Shown: piece by piece, positions 25,100 through 36,667 of the stretch | Numbering within the stretch: the stretch's first letter is position 1 | Layout: every line of letters starts with the position of its first letter | Assembly: GCF_036898095.1 (NCBI RefSeq) | Contig: NC_090768.1 | Span: 46,614,042 to 46,678,041, forward strand | DNA length: 64,000 bases | Source: Palaemon carinicauda | Taxonomy: Eukaryota > Arthropoda > Malacostraca > Decapoda > Palaemonidae | Reading direction: 5' to 3' | Translations under genes and position numbers: made by a program | The notes under the pieces: model-generated | Told to the model about the DNA's origin: nothing | Database searches by the model: none | Seen by the model: only the letters and a program-made list of their open reading frames with translations

Positions 25100-27590
25100 C
25101 GACTCTTCCCATGAAAATAGTAAATTTCATTTTAGGCCATAACCAACAGGGTGTCCGAGTTCAGGAAGATGAACTTTGCTTCTGATCTGAGGGCATCCAC
25201 AGGAGAACATCCTTAGTATCCATGGGCAGGGATTTTGGAGCACTGTTTGTCCCTGAACTTTTTGCAAGGCAAGCTCATGAAAAAGTCGGTGTTGGAGCAC
25301 TCTCTCCATCCCTTGTTCCTTTCTAGCAATCTTAGCTATCGCTAACTCTACTTCTGTCTGGAGAACACATAGGGAGAATTTGCCAAATCCTAATTTGTCA
25401 GACTTAACGCCTCTCCAGGGGCCAGTTGTTCCGAGCATAGCTGTCATTTCCATGTTCATTATTTCTGTGCCTGAAGAAAGGGAGGTGAATGTTGATACGT
25501 CCTCTGTTTGGGCAGACGGCACTAAGTTAACCAAGTTCTTTGGGAACGGTAATGGGCTCTAAAGGCCCCAGTGGGTCAAATAACTTTCTCTGCTCAAGCA
25601 TGGCCAGAGGTGGTAACCCCGGGGACTTGTAGGCTCTAAGAGAATTCTATAAGGCTGAAACCTGAAACCTGCTTGTTAAATAGGTTTAGCGTCTTTAGTT
25701 TGTGTTGAGAGTTTTGGTCGTAAATGAGTTCAGGATTCTGTGCTTGCGACTGAATCCTGTCTCCCAGTTATCCTCTGTGATAAGTTTCTCTATTCAAGAC
25801 TCAAATTTCTTAGTTGAAGGATGAGGTTCCCAATCCTTGTAGCTTGAGGCATCTCTGAAACCGACATAAGGTTCCGAGAGGGTTGACTTCTGTTGGGTCA
25901 GTACTAGCGCTCATAGCGGTGGCCCCCATTAGTTTAGCATTTTATCCAGCTGTCAAGGCTATAAGGAGTGTCTAATTTCTCAAACACCCTTCCTTTCAAA
26001 AGCTATAAGCACATTAAAGCGAGATGGGAGGCGGAGGTTGGCCTAGGGAACTTTCTTTCCTGTTCAACATGTTCAGCCAAATGATGTACTTTTCCTAGAT
26101 TTGGTACATTACAAGCAGACGACTTGAAGACTGAAAAGTCTATGCTTCTTAGTCAGGTTGACTCTTAAAGCAGACTGGAGTTCCATTGCAGGCATAGGGT
26201 AAAAAGGATTCTTTTCTATCTTCATCTTTCAAGATATGTGAAGGGGAATCCCCTGAGCAGACAATCATTCTTTGCTAATCAATCATGTCCTTAGGGCCAT
26301 AATTTAGACCACCACCCAGACTTTTTAGGGAGGACGTCTCATCCTTGATGCATTGCGGAGAAAAGTTCTCGCGCATTAAACAAGCATATGATATGTCCTT
26401 GGTGGAAATACCCTGGGATAAGTTGTAAGCCTGTCTTGCGCATGAAGAATATTCTTCACGCGCAGCATGGCTGGTGCACGTGATGAGATAATCACGCACT
26501 GAGATAAGGCGGCGTGCACAGTAACGTCATCCAGTTTAGATGCAGCAGTGCATTCGGTAGGGGAAGAATAGTTACACTATTTCACAGCATTATTAGGCTT
26601 GGAAGGAAAGCCTGCTTGAGCATGAAGGCACTGTTAACTCGTGTGGGGGGGGGACGCAGCCGAAGTGGTCCGATCACCCTCATAGTACAGAGATGACCAA
26701 TTTCTTCATTCCGGGCACTCTTTTAGAGGAGTTTTCTGCTGAGGACCCCTAGACGTACAAGGGAGGCGTTCTCATTATTACGAGCTGGAGACTGTTAGGA
26801 TTTTCCAGTAAGGCTGTCTCATTACAGGGGAAAATGACAGGCTCAACTCTAAGGTCCCTCCAGGAATGAGGAGATGCTTTCACTGTTCTGATTGGAGAAA
26901 CACTTCTAAAGGTGAACATCTTATCTGCATAATCTGAAAAATATAAAAAACTGAAGTGAACTTCTCGCCGCATAGAATGTTATTTCTCCAACTCCTGTTG
27001 GGGCCAGGGAGACTCGGCAACGTCGAAACCTTGTCAAGTTTCTTGTGATAAAAAAAAATAAACACTCCCATTGCATTTTGAGAGGGAGTTCATTCCGTAT
27101 AGTATTTACATGGAGATTCTCTTAAACATCTCTTGTCTAGGCAAGAGGGACACAGAGGGTGTGTGTGTATGTCGGCCCTATTCATAGGGACGCTACAATA
27201 GTCTCTATCCCATCCTGGGCAAAAAATGTAAATACTGAGATTTACTGGACAGAAACACTCACTCGTAACTCACAGTTAATGAATAATCACTTAGGCTGTG
27301 AATTAAAAAGAAAAAAAAGTCGAGAGCTAAACACTAAGAGGGTAAACAAAATGAATGTGAAAGGCTCAATCGTAAAGTGAGAGAACAGCCTTTTCACTTC
27401 GCGACCAGCAGTGTTGTGGGGAGATGTAGTGAGCAACTTCCAGCTTGCTCCTTTCTCATGTGCTGCAGTTACCCAGCACGCAGTATGATGCAATCAACCA
27501 AAATTTGGGTTGGCTGTCATAGAAAACATGATTGGTAGTAACCTCATATAAATGACTCGGAAGTTTGTATCCACATAGGAATAAAATTGC
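25100..27590 (-). mobile_element. DIRS-4: 5' half (gag region and terminal repeat) of a DIRS-type element
   Basis: Minus-strand fragment. The right part (27060-27590) is homologous to 57440-58010 (shared 'ttatatgagg'-like terminal block, 'aggctgtgaattaaaa', 'ctaaacactaagagggta', 'gtttgtatcca'); both look like the 5' end of the sublineage of DIRS-1. An open frame at 25534-25127 encodes a gag-like stretch. RT, RNase H and recombinase are missing. Confidence 0.6.
25127..25534 (-). pseudogene. DIRS-4 gag-like fragment
   Basis: 135 codons on the minus strand: 'MVNLVPSAQTEDVSTFTSL', a Gly/Thr stretch, then a helical 'EVELAIAKIARKEQGMERV' and 'LQHRLFHELALQKVQGQ' likely to form a coiled coil. An upstream frame (to about 25610) reads 'SPGLPPLAMLEQRKLFDPLG'. 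No catalytic motif is present. The position inside DIRS-4 suggests Gag, but the family match is inferred from context. Confidence 0.45.
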
Positions 27591-27659
27591 CTAGAGGAAA
27601 GTTCACGTTACCAATGGAAAACCTCCAAGTGCTTGTTTGTTGAGCGAATTCATATTTAA

Positions 27660-28485
27660 GTTCACTACTTGGGGTCTGTTGTTGCAGCAAATGGTGGAGT
27701 GGAAGCAGATGTACGTCAGAGAGTGAATGATGGTTGCAAAGTGTTGGGGGCAGTTATGGGAGTAGTAAAAAATAGAGGGTTCGGCATGAATGTTAAGAGA
27801 GTTCTATATGAGAAAGTGATTGTACCAACTGTGATGTATGGATCGGAGTTGTGGGGAATGAAAGTGATGGAGAGACAGAAATTGAATGTGTTTGAGATTA
27901 AGAGTCTAAGGAGTATGGCTGGTGTATCTCGAGTAGATAGGGTTAGGAACGAAGTGGTGAGAGTGAGAACGGGTGTAAGAAATGAGTTAGCAGCTAGAGT
28001 GGATATGAATGTGTTGAGGTGGTTTGGCCATGTTGAGAGAATGGAAAATGGCTGTCTGCTAAAGAAGGTGATGAATGCAAGAGTTGATGGGAGAAGTACA
28101 AGAGGAAGGCCAAGGTTTGGGTGGATGGATGGAGTGAAGGAAGCTCTGGGTGATAGGAGGATAGATGTGAGAGGCAAGAGAGCGTGCTAGAAATAGGAAT
28201 GAATGGCGAGCAATTGTGACGCAGTTCCGGTAGGCCCTGCTGCTTCCTCCGATGCCTTAGATGACTGCGGAGGTAGCAGCAGTAGGGGATTCAGCATTAT
28301 GAAGCTTCATCTGTGGGGGATAACGGGGAAGGGTGGGCTGTGGCACCCTAGCAGTACCAGCTGAACTCGGTTGAGTCCCTTGTTAGACTGGGAGGAACGT
28401 AGAGAGTAGAGGTCCCCTTTTTTTATTTGTTTCATTTGTTGATGTCGGCTACCCCCCAAAATTGGGGGAAGTGCCTTGGTATATG
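27660..28485 (+). pseudogene. LINE-E 3' end: RT C-terminus plus 3' UTR
   Basis: A 5'-truncated copy with an almost intact C-terminal frame (27669-28190): 'GSVVAANGGVEADVRQRV', 'VIVPTVMYGSELWGMKVM', 'RVDMNVLRWFGHVERMENG' and 'STRGRPRFGWMDGVKEAL'. This is the thumb and C-terminal region of an APE-type LINE RT. The 3' UTR follows and ends in a perfect hairpin 'cccccaaaattggggg' (28454-28469) and TATGTATG. It is the best-preserved LINE-E copy in the window. Confidence 0.9.
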
Positions 28486-28859
28486 TATGTGTAATTTTAA
28501 GCATATTGTACTTTTAAATTTTATTTCTATGTGTTTTGAGCTATTTTTAAATGTACTTTAAAACTCATTTATCTACATTTGGAGAAACTGCAATTTTTTT
28601 TTTTTGTAATTTTTAATGATAATTTTTTTATTCCTTAGCTTCAAATTGTTCCTATGATAGTGTTTATTTTATTTGATTAGTCATATAAGACATTGCATCC
28701 TCTTCACAATATGTTTATAAACTTTCAAACCATTAGATTGCTTATGGAAAATTACAATAATAATGAAAACATGTTTTTTATGAATTTGTGTGTTTATTTT
28801 TAATTTCTTTTTATCATAAGTTGCTTTGTCTGTTGTGAAATGTTTCCAGTTGGATTTGT
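28486..28859. other. AT-rich spacer, nothing recognised
   Basis: Low-complexity T-rich DNA with a poly-T run at 28596-28604 and no coding or repeat signal I can name. Confidence 0.5.
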
Positions 28860-30960
28860 CAAAACTAAACTAACACTCCCCCTACACCTAGCCTGATCTG
28901 ATGAGCTTTCATCTAACTGACATAAGAAGCCAACACGATCCATGCCAAGACCTGAGAATATCTCTAAAAACCTTTGTGTGTTTTCGTGTCACAGGAAGAC
29001 TTAAGACCGCTCTACTGAGGCCAGTAACAGGGCCTCCGTGAAAATTCACCGCATGGAGGACACAGTCCTATTTGTCAGCCACACACCATGGCAGATCCCC
29101 CTACACTTTCCACGAACTTGTTAAGAATGAACTGGACTATAGTTGTCACAAAGGTCAAGGGAGTTCGTATCACTGTGGATCTCACAAAGATGAACACACG
29201 TCTCCCGACCATCCCCACCCTTCGCCCATGCCCATAACAGCTCTCCACCACCACAGACACTACACGGCTATAGGCAAGTGGAGCTAGCGGAGAAGGACCA
29301 TAACCTCACCACTTTAATTACATCTCAAGGACATTGCCAGGGACCAATGGGTTTTGCTGGCACCAGTGATGCTTAATGTTGATGTTGCAACCTAGCTCTC
29401 CCAGGCAAAAGAGTGTACCAAAGTTTTCGAAGACATTCTCATTTTTTATGACAACCTACAGACATATTATTACAGGATTCACAAACTACTTGCCCATCGC
29501 CGCAAAAGTGGCATCACTCTTAACAGAGATTAAATTCACAGTGGGCAGGGACCCATGTGAGTTTGAGCAGCTTTATCTTTTTTGAAGAAGGAATTGCGGA
29601 TGATCCAGGATGAGTTGTCGCTCTGCACGATTTCCCCACTGTCCAACCTGAGAGACCTACATGCCTTCATGGGGTTAGTAAACCATTTGGTATATTTTGT
29701 CCTGACCATACAGCCCTTTAGCCTACTATTGGTCCCCAAGCATTCTTTTATTTGGACAACTGACCAGGACCAGGCCTTCAAATGGGTGAAGCAAGCACTA
29801 TCAAGCCTTCCTATTCAATCTTGCGACCTTTCTCCAGACTGGTGAATCTCTTCTATGGGATAAGCTGTGTCCTCCTCTGCGACATGCTAGAAATGGTCAA
29901 AATCCCACATCTTTATCGAATGAAGTAGGGTGTCGTAATACCAATTTACTGCGGTGTGGCATGTCGGCAAGCCTTCATGCATTCCCGTTTCACTCTTTCA
30001 TGCATGAGTCAGCTACCCCGTGTCTGAGGATATGACCAGTTGTGCTGAGGTAATTGCATGTAACAGGTCCGACATTAATGCTGTAATAGCTTCCCAGGAA
30101 GAGGATGCCTCAACAATCAATGGCAACAACAACAGCACAGTTCAATACTACTAACATTTGCCTTCATGATTGCATCATGTGCAGATTCCCCATGAATCCA
30201 TATGACTTGCATGCCTCTCTGCTACCATACAGGAAGCTGTAAGAAGCCATCTCTACTGATGCAATCTTATGCCCTATGGAGCAAGAATACTTGTTCTCCA
30301 GCTCTATGTTGCCACACACTTGCCAGACTCTTCAGACAGCCACCAAGATTTTGAGGCCACCAAATGTCAAGCTCGACAGACTTTCTTTGATCAAAACAAC
30401 ACTGTCACCACCTGTGAGACCTGACATGTCCTACATCTCGGCCACAGCAGAAGCCTCTTAACAGTGATGACCATCCATCAAGGCCCTTCGAGTTGGCATC
30501 GGTGGATTAATTCCAGGTATCGGGGGAGTTCTTCCTTGTGGTCACTGACTGTCTTGTGGTAGTCCATGCATCTTCAACCATATGGTACTTCTGCTGCTAC
30601 TTCAGAGAGGTGGGCTTTTCCATGATCACCAATGTAGGACCTCAGTTTACTAGCATCAAACACTTGATGCTTCAAACAGCCCCCTTCAAGGAGGATTGAC
30701 TATGAGGCCCTTAAACATGGCCTTGAGTTATGAAATACGTCCACCATTCTGGTCACTCCAGCCCAGGTACTGTACGGTCACCCTTTCTGCATGTGTGCCC
30801 ACCCATCCTTTGCCATTCATGGAATGTTGGCAAGGTAAGGCCCACGACTGACAGCCAAGCCACTACCAGAGCTGCTCAGTTACAGTGCAGCTGTGTCTCA
30901 TATCACCAACTACAGTCTATATTTTATAACCACATCATCTGTTCAGACTAGGTAAAATGG
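28860..30960 (+). pseudogene. Ty3/gypsy retrotransposon pol remnant
   Basis: Plus-strand, heavily frameshifted pol. The RT is suggested by 'GPMGFAGTSDA' (29346-29380) and degraded motif-C sequence 'FFMTTYRHI' (about 29438). The hinge is 'EEGIADDPG' and 'LRDLHAFMGLVNHLVYF' (29650-29700), and RNase H by 'FIWTTDQDQAFKWVKQALS' (29750-29805). The integrase core is 'FFLVVTDCLVVVHASS' (30530-30575) and 'NVGPQFTSIKHL' (30630-30665). The order RT, RNase H, integrase is that of Ty3/gypsy elements. No LTRs or gag were identified, and almost every block is broken, so this is an old copy. Confidence 0.75.
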
Positions 30961-31269
30961 GAGTGTCAAGTTTTACCTTTCATTGATGCATAAAGGCAAC
31001 TTATGATTGATAGTTGGTTCAACCCAAATATTTTGTTAACTATTTTAGACTATTCTTTATGATTCTTCCCAATGAAACAAAGTTTATGAATTAAACCAGT
31101 AGTTTATTTTTAAGAGTAATGAGCAAATGTAAAGTATTAACATTTCTACCAACCATTGGTTGGTTGCATTGTTTATAAATCAAATAATTGTAGGCTACCA
31201 ATAAATTAAGAGAAACAAAATTCTGTTCACACAGGAATTATAGAAATATATCACATTTAAATTAATTCA
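30961..31269. other. AT-rich spacer, nothing recognised
   Basis: No coding or repeat signal that I can name. It may include the missing 3' end of the gypsy element, but no LTR pair was seen. Confidence 0.4.
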
Positions 31270-32970
31270 TATTTTACCTAACTATACAAATTATCACCTT
31301 ATATTAGTATGATTACGGCGAAGCTGGAATGGCCGATAAAAAATATTATCGAGGTGGTTGTAGAAGCTGGCAAATAGAGATAAGCCCTATTCACCCAACA
31401 GTCAGCAAAGCTCCCAAATTTTGAAGCAGGCAGTGTAACTTGAGGCACTCAAGTTTGTGTAGTCAAGAAAAATACAAATTACTTTAACAAATTTTTCATT
31501 TTCCTACATGAATATAAACCACCATCCCTTACTAGGATCATTATGAGAGGGGGGTCTCCTAGAATAAATCCTGGCTAGTTCACTTTCTTGGATTTGTCAA
31601 GGCACTGGTCCTGTAAAGAAGTGAATTCCTGTTGCCCTCCTACATGAGCTGGGCATTAGATGTCCCTGGTGTTAGGCTAGTACCTACCAACAGACTGGTA
31701 AATGGTCATGCATGAACCTTTATCCACGTAGAGAAAATGTTTCAAATATGATATCATTTGTGAGAAATGGGTTTGCATACATTCTATCCATCCTTCCCAT
31801 CATCATGGAGGACGGGGGAGGGAAATACTTTGTTGCAAAACTTGAATCTGACATCCAGTCCAGCACATGCATGCATGAATGCTGCAGCCGAGGGAGGGGA
31901 AGAAAGAAAAGGGAAGGACTGTTGATCTTCCCTCTCATTCTAGACTTAGGTTGCGACCATTACTCTGACGAGAGCCTCCTTGTCCCATTAGGGAACAGGC
32001 TCGTTACACAACTTAAGAAGTTACCACCTGACCAAGGGTAAAGGTATCCAAGGACCTTTGGGTAAAGTCCTGAAGGTAGTGGACAATAAAGTTTGTCTGG
32101 CATTTCCATACTTATCATCAAGGCCTGCTGACAGGTTCTTCTTAGTGTGTTCAAGCCTGGGGTGATCATAACATTCCTTTGCTGCTTGCAAGGAAGGCAT
32201 GTTTGGGGGTTTCACGAAGGCATAAAGATACAATGCTCTCGAATATCTCCTTTATCTTTACAGTGCTCTAGCCTAATGCTCTACAAGTTGTATTTTAGGT
32301 AGTGTTTTAGTGCCTTCACAGGACAGAGAAGCAAGTCGTCCTGTGGAAAAGGACTTGAACCAAAAGTCATGAACTGCTCAATTCTGGGTCAAGGCCACAA
32401 GCTTGTCACAAAGGCAAAATCCTTCCATCCTTCAGAATGACTCATGACTTGTAATGCCACACCACTCACCTACCCGCTTTCCTAAGGCTAAGGCTACTAA
32501 GTTTGTCGGATCCCTATCTGATGCCAGTCTCAAGGGCTCGTATGGGCCTGCTTGAGAAACCTGTAGACTCGTGTGGCATTTAATTCCAGTGCTTGAGTTT
32601 CCAAGAAGGGCAAGACTGTCTGAAGCTCTTCATGAGCCCAGACAATTTCCCCAAACAGGAAAGGTCTAAGCCCTTTAGTCTGAACCATTACAGTATTCCT
32701 GAGACCCAATGTTGTTAATCAGGTATAAGAGGAAAGGTGACGTGCCTAGAATGTCCTCGGGGGATGTTGGAAGGCATCCTTGAATGTTGTCGATGGGTCT
32801 GGAATTGCAGAGCAGAATACTGTAATTTTCTTGTTTAACGGAAGTGGCAAACAGGTCAGTCGATGTAGACCCCCAAAGAGCATAAAGCCTTTGATTTCAA
32901 AGGATATAGGGACCACTCTAGCCCTACACCCTACCCCTAAGGTCTGAGCATGTCTCTAAAACATTTCTCT
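31270..32970 (-). pseudogene. DIRS-5: recombinase and 3' end remnant
   Basis: On the minus strand, 32960-32740 is homologous to the RNase H end of DIRS-6 (36760-36590). Then degraded frames include 'PFPQDDLLLCPVKALKHYLK' (32360-32295), matching 'LLFPVRAVQKYLERTS' in the DIRS-6 recombinase. The left part (31270-31510) contains 'acggcgaagctgg' and 'aaaatacaaattacttt', which resemble DIRS terminal and internal complementary sequence. The element is broken throughout. Confidence 0.6.
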
Positions 32971-32999
32971 TGCTTAGAAATATTTGTCCTATTAGCATA

Positions 33000-33100
33000 A
33001 TATTTCCGATAGACTTGCGACGTCATCACTCTGAAAAAAATGTCGTAGAGTCAGTCATAAGTCGCATTTGTCGTAAGTTGACGACCACCTGTATTTTAAC
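33000..33100. mobile_element. Possible TIR-type MITE end
   Basis: The block 'gtcgtaagttgacgaccacc' followed by TGTA has the form of a Tc1/mariner/pogo-type terminal sequence (a cacctgta end). The opposite end was not located. Confidence 0.3.
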
Positions 33101-33248
33101 AACAGCAATTACCAATAAGTTTCGATTTTTATTTTGTCGTCAGCTGATCTTGAAGTGACGATGGTATTGAGGATAATTTTCTAACTTAAACAGTATCATT
33201 AGCAGATATCTAGTGCTAAATTTCACGTTTTTACTTGCGCTTTTTAAT

Positions 33249-33483
33249 GTTATCGTTATACTTTGAAATTTATTTTGTCAATTTCTCATTTTGACAAATG
33301 TCGTAACTACACGGCACCAGTTGTGGTCACGGTCGTAAAGTCAATCGGTTTTCAGTCATGTAGGTTACCGTTATATTTAGAAATTTATTTTAAAAGTCAA
33401 TTTCTCATTTTGATAAATGTCATAACTACACGTCACCAGTTGTGGTCACGGTCATAAAGTCAATCGGTTTTCAGTCATGTAGG
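33249..33483. repeat. 115-bp tandem duplication
   Basis: Two adjacent copies begin at 33249 and 33364, each containing 'tcaatttctcattttga', 'ccagttgtggtcacggtc' and 'tcggttttcagtcatgtagg'. They differ at a handful of sites, several of them C/T. Confidence 0.9.
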
Positions 33484-33997
33484 TCATAAATCTACAAATA
33501 TCTATAATCCCTTGAGCATAACAATCTACCTGCAATTTTTTTTTTCCATTTTAATTAAAAAAAATTTCTAAAGTTATACAGTCAGCAAGATGAGTCCGTA
33601 AGAAATACTTGTGTACAGATTGAGAAAGAATCAAAAGTGGGAACTTTGCCAACTGTCAGGTGGGTGGGGCCTACCCTCCACACACCAGGAACTACTACCA
33701 TTTCTTTACCAGCCTTTCCAGCTTTGCCAAAATCATACTACTATAAAGATCAATGGTTTGTATTTGTATATAAAAGAGTCTATTTCAATTATTCTTTCTA
33801 TCTACTTTATTTAAGAAAAATAAGTTTAATATCTCCCCTAACCACATCAAATAAAATATATTCATGAGCTTTTGTTGTATAACTACATTAAATAAAAGAT
33901 TTTGCTGTATTACTACAAAAAATAAACTTTCAAAAACCATACTACTATATAAAATGTTTTGCAATACTGTGAAAGTATTTTCAAATTCAGGTTTTAA

Positions 33998-34316
33998 TTA
34001 ACCCTTTTACCCCCAAGGCTATTTGGAACTTTCCCACCCTTAACCCCCAGGCGTCTTCCATTTTCGAGCACGTTTTGCAATATTTTATTTGTAGATTGCG
34101 CTGACAGCCTTAATTTTCATCATAGAGAGGTCAGGTTGGTCTCATTCTTTTGGAAAATGCCTGAAGTTTCTCCTAGTTATCAAAAATATGCAAAAAGAAA
34201 AAAAAAAAAAGATGCTAATGGCAGTTTTTTGCAAGGACGTACCGGTACGTCCATGGGGGTTAAGGGATGAGTTTTGTGAAACGTACCAGTATGTCCATTG
34301 GGGGTAGAAGGGTTAA
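33998..34316. mobile_element. piggyBac-like MITE (TTAA-bounded)
   Basis: 319 bp bounded by inverted 'ttaacccttttaccccca' and 'tgggggtagaagggttaa', including TTAA at both ends as expected of piggyBac-type target sites. An additional inward copy of the right end occurs at about 34253-34266 ('tgggggttaaggga'). 'ggacgtaccggtacgtcc' (34236-34253) is a perfect 18-bp palindrome. There is no coding capacity. Confidence 0.75.
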
Positions 34317-34620
34317 CTGATTAAAAGGAACCTCTTCACCTTAATAAATAGTAACACCTGTTTGTATGTACTCTATACTTCACAAACTGTCAACAATGGC
34401 AAGAAAATAAAGTGATAATTCCAAACAACAAAGATATGAACTTATGCCTTTCAGTTACCCTAATTCATTTATAATACAATGAAAAAATATATTGTGAATA
34501 ATAAAATAATCTTTAAACTTACAAAGCAACTTTGCTTATCTGACACAAAATTTAATCACCATTAAAAATTAGTTCACTATTAAAAATTAGTCAAATATTG
34601 TACAATAAATGTCAAAATCA
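34317..34620. other. AT-rich spacer, nothing recognised
   Basis: No coding or repeat signal other than a short local duplication 'attaaaaattagt' near 34560-34590. Confidence 0.5.
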
Positions 34621-34654
34621 CAAATTTTAAGTAATTTGTATTTTTCCTAACAGT

Positions 34655-34848
34655 ACTTACCTCAAACTACTTTCTTAGGAGTATCTTGGATCTCCCAACC
34701 GACCAGAATTTTGTGTAGTTTCCCCTATCTCCATTTTCAAAAGTGGGTACCTCTGTAGCGGATGAATACGCGCCATGAGGCGACCCCGGGTCAGTGAGCG
34801 TGCTTGGCCAGGTCTCGGTCATCAGTAAGTTTATGATAGATAAGGTAT
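34655..34848 (+). repeat. DIRS-6 left inverted terminal repeat
   Basis: Reads 'agtacttacctc', 'caaccgaccagaattttgtg', 'gggtacctctgtagcggatg' and 'ggtctcggtcatcagtaagt'; it matches the reverse complement of 40862-41040 with few mismatches and small indels. Confidence 0.93.
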
Positions 34849-34895
34849 CAAAAGTCCTGTAAGGCACTCGGGGCAGGATGGATGGGCCATAACCC

Positions 34896-34994
34896 GAAAG
34901 TAGTTAGAGGTAAGTACTGTTAGGAAAAATACAAATTACTTAAAATTTGGGATTTGTTCCAACACGGAGTACTTACCTCGAACTACTTTCTTAG
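34896..34994. repeat. DIRS-6 internal complementary region
   Basis: The left half (34896-34949: 'gaggtaagtactgttaggaa' and 'tacaaattacttaaaatttg') is the reverse complement of the element's outer left end (34621-34674). The right half (34955-34994: 'gttccaacacggagtactta') is the reverse complement of the outer right end (41017-41054). A segment complementary to both ends joined together is the defining feature of DIRS elements and is thought to template circular-DNA completion. Confidence 0.93.
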
Positions 34995-35185
34995 GCGACT
35001 TATACTTTAGGAGGTGGGAGTGGCCTTTCAGACCGAGAGACCGGCCGGAAAAGGGAACGAACCTAGATCGAAAGCTAGGTTCTTCTGACCCCAAAATAGA
35101 AATGAGAACTAGGGAAAACTACGCATAAAACTATCTTAGTGTGTAAGTAACTCACCTCTGTAAGAGTCTTCGGACATGGATGCAT

Positions 35186-36303
35186 TCAACTGAGGGTGTT
35201 CCCCATGGCAGGAGAAGGGATCAAGGGGAATGGAGGGGAAGTGGTGATAAGGGAAAAGGTAAGGAAGGAACCTGTGTCTCTTGGACTTGGCCCAAGAGAG
35301 AAACCGTCCAAAGACTTCCTAAAACAGTCCTTTAGGTAGTGAGCCGTAAAGGTGGACTGCCTGGACCAAGTGCCCGCTTTCAGGATCTGGCCCACCGCCA
35401 TGTTCCTCTCGAAGGCCAGCGAAGTACTCAGGCCCCTAATATCATGGGGTCTCGGCTTTCCCGGAAGGGAGACTCCTGAGCTGTTGTAAGCTCTCATAAT
35501 TACCTGCCGTAACCAGAAAGAGACCGTATTCTTGGAGACTGCGTTCTTCACTAGCCCCAAAGAGAAGAACAGACTCTTGATCCCAGGTCGAAGCTTGGAC
35601 GTTCTTTCCAGGTACTTTTGCACCGCTCTGACTGGAAACAGTAACAAGTCCTTCGGGTTGTCCGAACGAGGGATCGCTGGCACTGAAAGCCCCTCGAACC
35701 TAGGGTCCCAGTAAGCTGGGTTCTGAGTTTTGGCTACAAAATTGGCCAAGAACCTGAAACTTGCTTCTCACCAGCCTTTCGTGTGCGAGACCTCGTATGA
35801 AAACCCATGGAGCTCGCTTACTCTTCGCTGACGCTAGGGCTAAAAGGAAGACAGTCTTGAGGGTGAGCTCCTTGTCTAGGATATCCTTGAGGGGTTCAAA
35901 GGGAGGCTCTGACAGGACCTTCAGAACTCTAGCCACATCCCACTGGGCCACTCTAGAGGCCTGGGGAGCACGATTGTTCAAAGCTCCTGATGAGCATCGA
36001 GATTTGTCTGGAAGCTCCTAGATCAATGCCTTTTAGGAGGAAGACTTGGCCCAAAGCTGCTCGGACTCCCTTGATGGCCGGAATAGACATACCCACGTCG
36101 TCTCTCAGATAGACTAGGGAGTTGGCTATCTCATGAATGGAGGCCTCCAATGGCCTGATGTCCTGTGAGGCGCACCATTTAGTAAAGGTGGTCCACTTCG
36201 CTTTGTATACCGCGACCGAGGACCGTCTTAGGTACCCCAACATCCTTGCTGCGGTCTTCGACGAGTATCCTTCCCTCTTCAGGAGCCGCTCGATAACCTC
36301 CAC
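35186..36303 (-). pseudogene. DIRS-6 tyrosine recombinase
   Basis: Begins 'MEVIERLLKREGYSSKTAAR' and contains a SAM-like N-terminal core ('SVAVYKAKWTTFTKWCASQ', 'PAIKGVRAALGQVFLLKG') and 'EPPFEPLKDILDKELTLKT'. The first catalytic arginine region 'FLLALASAK' is hit by a 2-nt loss near 35822, and a TGA follows soon after. Past that break the catalytic part is intact in one frame (35749-35186): 'LLLFPVRAVQKYLERTSKL', 'KPRPHDIRGLSTSLAF' (HxxR) and 'RQSTFTAHYLKDCFRKS' (nucleophile Tyr). The protein inserts the circular DNA copy by recombination, the role known for DIRS elements. This copy is inactive unless the frame break is bypassed. Confidence 0.88.
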
Positions 36304-36319
36304 GCGTGTAGGCGGAGGG

Positions 36320-36423
36320 ACCGAGGGTTTTCGTGAAACTTTTGGAAGTGTGGTTGACGGAGGAGGTCTGGACCGAGGGTTTTCGTGAAACTTTTGGAAG
36401 TGTGGTTGACGGAGGAGGTCTGG
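36320..36423. repeat. 52-bp perfect tandem duplication inside DIRS-6
   Basis: The unit starting 'accgagggttttcgtgaaac' at 36320 repeats at 36372 without visible change. It lies between the RNase H and recombinase coding parts and, at 52 bp, shifts the frame. Confidence 0.95.
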
Positions 36424-36667
36424 CCTATCTGGAAGGGGCCAAGGTGGAAGGCGCGCCAGTTCCTTTAGATCCGCGAACCATTCTCTCCGGCCACCAGGGC
36501 ACTACCAAAGTCATCCACAGGTTGTTTGCCCCCCTCACTCTGTTGAGGACTTGTCTGAGCATCCCGAAGGGCAGTTAGGCATACACGTCGAGGTTGTCCC
36601 AAGGATGTTGAAAGGCGTCCTCGAACGCTGCTGTTGGATCTGGCACAGGAGAACAGAACACGGGGAG

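Noticed and set aside
28860..30960. Endogenous virus with envelope gene
   Set aside because: Only RT, RNase H and integrase pieces are visible; nothing resembling an envelope gene or LTR pair was found.
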